Shown here: positions 57,931-64,000 of the stretch, one piece after another | Position numbering within the stretch: position 1 is the first letter of the stretch | Layout of the letters: each line of letters opens with the position of its first letter | From: Adenophora triphylla var. japonica | Taxonomy: Eukaryota; Streptophyta; Magnoliopsida; Asterales; Campanulaceae | Direction: 5' to 3' | Assembly (NCBI GenBank): GCA_022495995.1 | Contig: JAFEMH010002456.1 | Span: 248,001-312,000, forward strand | Length of the DNA stretch: 64,000 nucleotides | Notes under the pieces: generated by a model | What the model was told of the DNA's origin: nothing | Databases searched by the model: none | The model's input: the letters and a program-made list of their open reading frames with translations, nothing else | Translations under genes and position numbers: made by a program

Positions 57931-58740
57931 TCAGATTTGATTAATGCTTCATCCGTAACTACTGCTATAAATGATGTGCCTTTGCTTACTGAGACTAAAC
58001 TTAAAACTTGGAAAAATAATATAACGATGATCTTAGGCAATATGGACATCGATCACGCATTAGGGGAATCAAGTCCCGCTGCTCTCACTAAAGGAAATAC
58101 CGTTATAGAATGGAAAAATGTTGAGCAATGGGAACGGTCCAACCGCGTGAGTCTAATGATCATGGAAAACGCAGTTTCAGAGACATTTTTGGACAATGTC
58201 TCTGAGATCGAAAATGCTGAATTTTTCTTTGAATTCTTGTGGAAACTTGTTTCTATACGGTACAAGGGTGACGAAAATCTTCGGGAGTACATTATTGAAT
58301 TATTTCATCTTTCGATCAAACTAAAGGCACTTAAGTTAGAGCTTTCGAAAGATTTGCTCGTGCACTTAGTTTTGATCTATCTTCCTCCTAAATTTGGTCC
58401 TTTTGAGGTGACCTATAAATGTAGAAACTACAAGTGGAATATTAATGGATTACTTTCACATATGACATTAGAGGAAGATGGGATGAAATATCTTAAATTA
58501 GAAAGTACTCACTCAACATTTGCTTCTTCTCGTGGGATTAAGAGAAGAGGGAAGGAAATTGCGGTTGCAAGTAAGAAGCATAAGGGATCATTTAAGGATC
58601 ATAAAGTCAAGAAATGCTTCTTTTGCAAGGACCTTACTCGCATGAAGAACGACTACCATAAGTATCGTGAATGGCGAATTCAGAATGGTATGTCATTTGG
58701 TCTTGTTTGTACTAAGGCAAATTTGGTTTCAATTCCTTAA
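57930..58740 (+). pseudogene. Copia gag, degenerate zinc knuckle
   Basis: Continuous frame with KLKTWKNNITMILGNMDIDH, EQWERSNRVSLMIMENAVSE and KLKALKLELSKDLLVHLVL, typical Copia gag. The CCHC knuckle reads CFFCKDLTRMKNDYHKY, where His and the last Cys are lost, so nucleic-acid binding should be impaired. The upstream part of this open frame, 57835-57930, is leader sequence. Confidence 0.8.
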
Positions 58741-61720
58741 TATACATAGTGGTTGTATTTGGTGCAACAACTCACATTAGTTCATGTATGCAGGATTGCC
58801 TGAATTTCCGAATTTCCAGTGAAGTTGAGAAATACATTTATATGGAAGCTGGAAATTTGGTTGAAGTTATAGGCATAGGAATTTTAGATTAATGTTAAGT
58901 ACTGGCTATTATTTTGTATTAAATAATACATTCATTGTACCATCTTTTAGATGGAATTTAATATATATCACAATTTTGGACAAGGAAGGTTACTCTTGTT
59001 CTTTTGGTAATAATAAATGTGATCTTTATTTTAAATTCCAAACTTGTCGGTACTAGTACTTTGTCATATATCGATAATCTTAATTTACTTGACACAGTCA
59101 AGAAAATGAATGAGTCCCATAATAATGAAACCAAAACTAAAGGCACTAAGCAAAAGTTATCAAGTGAAAATTCTTGTATTCTATGGCATAGGCGTTTGGG
59201 TCATATCTCCAAAGGGAGAATTGATAAAGCTTATGTCGGAGAGAATCCTAAAACAACTTGATACTCCGGATAAAACTTTTTGCATTAAGTGTTTTAAAGA
59301 ATAAATTTACAAAAATTAAAGGAGATAGAATTTTGAGAGTATCAAACGTCTTGGAACTAATTCATATGGACATTTGTGGACCATTCATTAAATCCTTCAT
59401 GAAATGGTCAACAATATTTCATTACGTTCATGAATGATTACTCTCGTTATGGATACATTATTTTCTTCATGTAAAGTTTCAATCATTGGACGTTTTCAAG
59501 TCTTTTAAGGCATAAGAAAGACTATTAAGAACGTTAAATCCGATCATGGTAGTGAAAACTACGAACGATATAACGTATTGGGTGAATAATGTCCGGGTCC
59601 TTTATACTCGCTATTTTGAAGAGTGTAGGATTGTCCCTCACTACACCATGCCGGGCAAACCTAGCATAGTATAGTGGAGAGACATAATAGAATCCTAAAA
59701 AATATGGTAAGAAGTATGTTTTCTTGTACTTCTTTACCTCACTCATTATGGGCGAAGCATTAAAAAACCGCAGCTTATATTCTCAATAGAGCACCTTCAA
59801 AAAGCTACCAACAAAATCCCTTATGAGTTATGGACGAATAAAAAACTGTCCTTAAATCATCTTCATGTATGGGGGTGTCCAGCAAAAGCTAGACCTTATA
59901 GGCCTAATGAGGGCAAACTGGACCTTAATACTGTTGGTAGCTATTTTGTAGGGTATGCCGAGAAATCTAGGGGATATAAATTTTATGACCCGAAAACTAG
60001 AACATTTTTCGAGACTGACAATGTTAGGTTCCTTGAAGATGTTGAATTTAGTGGGAGAAATAGTAATGATTTTGAATTTGAAGAGTTAGAGGAACCACTC
60101 TTTATTCCTCAAACTTTAGTTCCTGTTGGAAATCAAGTAATTGTACCTGAAATTCAACAAAGAACATACAATTCAAAATAATATAGAGACTCCCGTAAAT
60201 AACGGACAACATGAAAATGTTGGACATAATGAAATTCAACAACCTCAAAATGAGGATGAACCGGTGCCCTTAAGGAGATCTACTAGAGAAAGAAGAAGTG
60301 TTATTTCGAATATTTATGATATGTATCTTGCGGAGAATGAGGACACCTTAGGTTTAGTGGGAGATGATCTAATCACCTTCCATGAAGCCATTAATAGTTC
60401 TAATTCTCATAAGTGGATCAATGCCATTAATGAGGAGTTAAAATCAATGAAAGACAATGACATTTGGGATCTTGTCCCATTACCTGAAGGTGTAAAACCT
60501 ATTGGTTATAAATTGATATTTGAAACCAAAAGGGATTAGCAAGGTAATATGGAAAGATATAAGGCACATCTTGTTGCTAATGGATTTACTCAAAAGGAAT
60601 GCATTGATTATAAAGAAACATTTTTTTTCGATATCTTCTAAAAACCTCTTTTATGATCATTATGGCATTAATGGCACATTATGATCTTGAGCTTCATCAA
60701 ATGGATGTTAAGACAGCTTTTCTCAATGGCGACATTGAGGAAACTATCTATATGAAGAAATCAGAAATGGTAACTGATTCGGATCAAACTAGTCAACTAG
60801 TTTGTAAACTTAAGAAATCCATTTATGGGCTTAAGAAAGCATCTCGTCAATGGTACTTAAAATTTAATCAAGTTATTCTTTCATTTGGTTTTGAAACGAA
60901 TCTTGGTGAAGATTATGTATACCATAAGTTCAGTGGGAGTAGATTTATAATTTTGGTCTTATATGTGGATGACATTTTACTTGCTAGTAATAATAAGAAC
61001 CTTCTAAAGGAAAACTAAGAAATTTTTCTCAAACAAATTTGAGATGAAAGATCTTGGTTAAAAGCATCTTTTGTATTGGAAATTCAAATTCATCGTGATT
61101 ATTCACAAGATATTTTTGGATTATCACAAAAGGGCTATATAGAGAAGGTATTACAACGGTTTAGCATGAAAAATTGTAAACCACATGACACCCCTGTCTC
61201 TAAGGGAAATAAATTCAGTCTAAAGCAATGTCCTAAAATTAATATTGAATCCAAGTATATGGAAAATATCCCTTATGCACCGACAGTAGGAAGCTTAATG
61301 TATGCGCAAGTCTGTACTCGTACAAACCTTGCATTTATTATTGAGATGCTTTGTCAATACCAAAGCAATTAGGAAAAGAAGAACATTAAGTCGCATCCAA
61401 AAGAATGATGAAGTACCTATAAAATATTAAACTACATGCTTATGTATATAAAATCGGATTATTTTGAGATCATTAAGTATTCCGATTATGTTTTAGTGGA
61501 TGCAAAGATGTCGAAAGACATCATATGGTTATGTCTCTTGTTGAAGAGAAATAAGTATAAAATGAACAAATAGATATACAACTTATAGGATTAAACTCCA
61601 TGTTATTGGATCCATTTTTGTAAAGCGCAATTTCTTTTGATGTTTCACGTGCATACTGCTCATATGGGTGAAACAATTTTTGATAATGCTTAAATCAGTG
61701 AGAGTTTGTGTTGTTTTCTA
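58741..61720 (+). pseudogene. Copia pol (protease, integrase, RT, RNase H), many breaks
   Basis: Recognisable pieces in order: protease-like GATTHISSCMQDCLNF-type residues (about 58760), integrase zinc-binding LWHRRLGHISKGRI and CIKC (59178-59300), integrase core and C-terminal pieces (59340-60060), RT start SHKWINAINEELKSMKDNDIWDL (60405), RT core QMDVKTAFLNGDIEETIYM, KKSIYGLKKASRQWY and the catalytic LYVDDILLAS (60653-61018), then PHDTPVSKGNKF and PYAPTVGSLMYAQ (61076-61372). The RNase H part after 61372 is hardly readable. At least six stops or frame changes separate these blocks. Confidence 0.88.
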
Positions 61721-62060
61721 TTTTTTTGTGTTGTTTTTATTTATATTGATCTCATTTGATTAAGTAGGACTAGTTGGAGAATATATATATGCGTTCTTCA
61801 TATATATTCATTAATATTACATGCTACATATCTATACTTAATCTATGTCATTTAGTTGGATATATATATGTGATTAATGTGGGTTTAGTTGCGAATCAAT
61901 TACAACGACTGCCCCTTTAGTCCCTATACTTATAAGACTAATGGACGGGATTGTGTTGGATGACAATAAACGTGCACATAAGGGTTGTCATTCATGTTAT
62001 AAATGATTAAGGAATTTATTTAGTAAAAGATACATATTAATATTAATCCAAGTGGGAGAT

Positions 62061-62518
62061 TGTTAGAACATGGATTAATTAATATGTGTTATTTAATTCC
62101 ATATGTTATAATCATTTAATAATATTAAAGTATAGACCAAATATGTAGAATTTCATTAGGTGTAAGTACCATTAAATGATGGGCATAATGGTAACTTCTC
62201 ACCGCCTTCTTTACGAAAGGGTGTAGTCCCTAAATGAAGTGCCCCTTCTCAATCTATATATAGGCTATCCATCAGCCCATTTGAGACACTTAACTACATT
62301 ACAATTCAGTCATAAAATCATTCTTCATTCATCTAAGAAGAACAAGTGTGGGCACTATCATTTAGAAGTACTATCTCCCTACTTTCTCATTTATTCAAGA
62401 ACAAGATCAAGAACACAATCATGGATTCTTCAGGTACACGCTTCCGTCTTCATCTTCTTCTCATTCTTAATCTAGTTGTGAGTCGGTTCATGGTTTGATG
62501 GATCGTTTTGTTCCAACA
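62061..62518 (+). repeat. Copia right LTR (458 bp, no MITE)
   Basis: Starts TGTTAGAACATGG after the polypurine tract and ends GTTCCAACA at 62518. It differs from the left LTR by a few substitutions and a small change at ttcgatcgccaaaa / ttcagtcataaaa. Confidence 0.95.
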
Positions 62519-62523
62519 TAATA

Positions 62524-62760
62524 ACGTGACAGTGTTAGTGTAACAGAGTGCTGGGCGAAGAGTGCCTACATTGTATATAAAAGTGTCGTGTAAAAGCGTC
62601 GAGTGCCAGCTGAAAGTCTTGGAGTCTTTTTACACCGACACTTTGTTAAACCTGCATCGACACTTTTTCACTGGCACTTTGTCACACATGCTGCACGACA
62701 CTTTATTCCGCACTTTTTTGCGTAACTGACACTGACACAAACGGAGAAACAGAAAACACG
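62524..62760. repeat. Degenerate minisatellite, right part
   Basis: agtgttagtgtaacagagtg, then cgacactttttcactggcac and similar units. Continuation of the array cut by the Copia insertion; also related to 22990-23780. Confidence 0.6.
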
Positions 62761-62860
62761 TTTTTTCTAAGTGCCAGAAAAAAACGCATTTTTTATAACA
62801 CCAACTAAAAAATGAAAGCACAAATTAGCCCAAATGTACAAAAAGGAAGAAATGAGTGAG

Positions 62861-63858
62861 ATGTTGGCTACTTTGGTTTCCGCCAATCCGCCATCGACAA
62901 AGTCTGCTTCCTCTGGCGTATTAAGGTCCCGGCTAATTAACTTACCCATAAATGTCCTCCCTTGCTCTCCATTTTAACCATCTACCTTTAACATGATCAG
63001 CCCAGCGAACATCAAATTGGGCATAACTCCACCATACCCAGTTCAACCTCATTACAAAACACTTCACAAACCACCCCATAGTCTCCCACATTTCAGCCGC
63101 CCCGAACCCATCTTGATCACCTCTAAAGACAGGCGAAGGTGAAATTTCAATTCCCTCTTTCAGACATTTTAACAAACATCTTCCCTTCACTATGCTAAGC
63201 TTTAGCTCTTACTTATTTGGGATATCAATTGTAGGTGCCAGTTGTTTGATTTGTACAAAGAGGTTGTTCCATATGAGGAGGCATGGAATTGGCAGAAGTC
63301 GATTGTGAAAGAGAGGAGGATTTTGATTGACAAGAATGAAGATTGGTCGGACACTGTGATCGTTCTTCAGCATCATCCTGTTTTTACAATGGGAACTGGT
63401 AGTTCTCAAGAAAACTTGAACTTTGATATCAATGATTCTCCTTACCCAATTTATCGAACTGAGCGTGGCGGTGAAGTTACTTATCATGGCCCTGGACAGG
63501 TGACCTTGCTCAAGTATCTTTCTTGCATTAGTTTCTGCAAAAAAGAATGATGCCATTAGTTGTAGAATTTTACATTGTGCTGCCTCAAGTGTGTGTGTGT
63601 GTGTGTTTGATGCCGCTTCTGATAAGTAAGTGATTGCTTTAAGAGTTTTGAGCATATTGATTATACATGTTTCATTCTGACATGGGTGGATGCTTGTTGC
63701 AATGTAGCTAGTTATGTACCCTATCATCAATCTTCGTTATCACAACATGGATCTTCATTGGTACCTGAGGGCACTGGAAGAGGTGGTCATTCGTGTTCTC
63801 TCCTCAACATTTTCAATCAGAGCTTCTCGTCTTGAGGGTTTAACTGGTGTCTGGGTGG
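62861..63858 (+). CDS. LIP2P: Octanoyltransferase LIP2p, plastidial (5' part, runs off the window)
   Basis: Exon 2 is 63235-63499 and exon 3 is 63708-63858, joined in frame by GT-AG introns; the gene continues beyond 64000. Exon 2 encodes [34 protein letters not shown] and [16 protein letters not shown]; exon 3 encodes [20 protein letters not shown] and [10 protein letters not shown]. RGGxxTYHGPGQ is the LipB octanoyl-ACP:protein transferase signature, with the conserved His in YHGPGQ; the downstream catalytic Cys and Lys lie outside the window. The enzyme moves octanoyl groups from acyl carrier protein to plastid E2 subunits before sulfur insertion. Exon 1 is proposed as 62861-62931 ([20 protein letters not shown], a Ser-rich transit peptide). 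Its donor AG/GTCCCG is weak, so exon 1 is less certain than exons 2-3. Confidence 0.88.
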
Positions 63859-64000
63859 GTACGTCCAATATACCTTTCATTTTTGTGTTTGCCTAATGGT
63901 TATGCAAGTTAGAAAGTATTCAAATAGGCATCCTTGATGTTATTAGTAAGGATTCTTTGTTGAAATTATGCTAGCTGCTACAATAGATGGCTGCTATTGC

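Larger units (their letters stand above)
55688..62518 (+). mobile_element. Complete but decayed Ty1/Copia retrotransposon (6.8 kb)
   Basis: TAATA target duplications flank it exactly (55683-55687 and 62519-62523). LTRs TGTTAGAAC...GTTCCAACA. The primer-binding site ttggtatcagagcc follows the left LTR and the polypurine tract aagtgggagat precedes the right LTR. Gag, protease, integrase, reverse transcriptase and RNase H come in Copia order, but frameshifts and stops interrupt all of pol. The LTRs differ at only a handful of positions. Confidence 0.95.

Noticed and set aside
63209..63730. 173-codon minus-strand frame over LIP2p
   Set aside because: Antisense shadow of LIP2p exon 2 and intron; the sense frame has a strong family signature.

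Overview
This is a plant nuclear genome window, most likely from a core eudicot. The genes are split by many GT-AG introns, their products match plant-specific or plant-organelle families, and the rest is AT-rich DNA packed with plant transposable elements (Stowaway and PIF/Harbinger MITEs, hAT remnants, Copia-type LTR elements, TTG-tailed SINEs). Species cannot be read from the sequence alone. Identifications come from motif recall, not from a search. Five plausible protein-coding genes are present, all on the + strand. (1) 15601-21548: DUF616 protein like Arabidopsis TOD1, six exons, 462 aa. (2) 22034-22606: an intronless dirigent-domain protein, 190 aa. (3) 25959-43066: exocyst subunit SEC3, 25 exons, about 886 aa. 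(4) 44802-53850: mitochondrial dihydrolipoyl dehydrogenase (E3/L-protein), three exons, 505 aa. (5) 62861 to the window edge: octanoyltransferase LIP2p, the plastid enzyme that starts lipoyl cofactor attachment. Genes 4 and 5 both serve lipoate-dependent metabolism, though probably in different organelles. Layout: 1-2337 is a 1.24-kb tandem duplication carrying a dead hAT transposase end; 2440-2662 is a cluster of palindromes; 2807-4993 and 9961-12090 are two copies of one 2.1-kb dispersed repeat. Between them, 5000-9960 is repeat-derived DNA with several different minisatellites, a plant-mobile-domain fragment and a run of AACCGAACC-like inverted repeats. 13228-15460 is a Stowaway MITE broken by a second Stowaway and by a PIF/Harbinger relative; it ends 140 bp before the TOD1 start codon. 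Introns carry much of the mobile DNA: a 1.5-kb foldback element in TOD1 intron 1, a G-rich Harbinger-type element in SEC3 intron 1, several MITEs and SINEs in later SEC3 introns, and a 4.9-kb three-LTR, gag-only retroelement in DLD intron 1. 55688-62518 is a complete but decayed Copia element with target duplications, and its left LTR is itself split by a MITE. The most interesting observation is DLD intron 2 (53220-53368). It is bounded by a perfect 15-bp direct repeat spanning both splice sites and ends in a TTG-tailed SINE sequence, so it looks like an intron created by a SINE insertion whose target-site duplication supplied both splice junctions.
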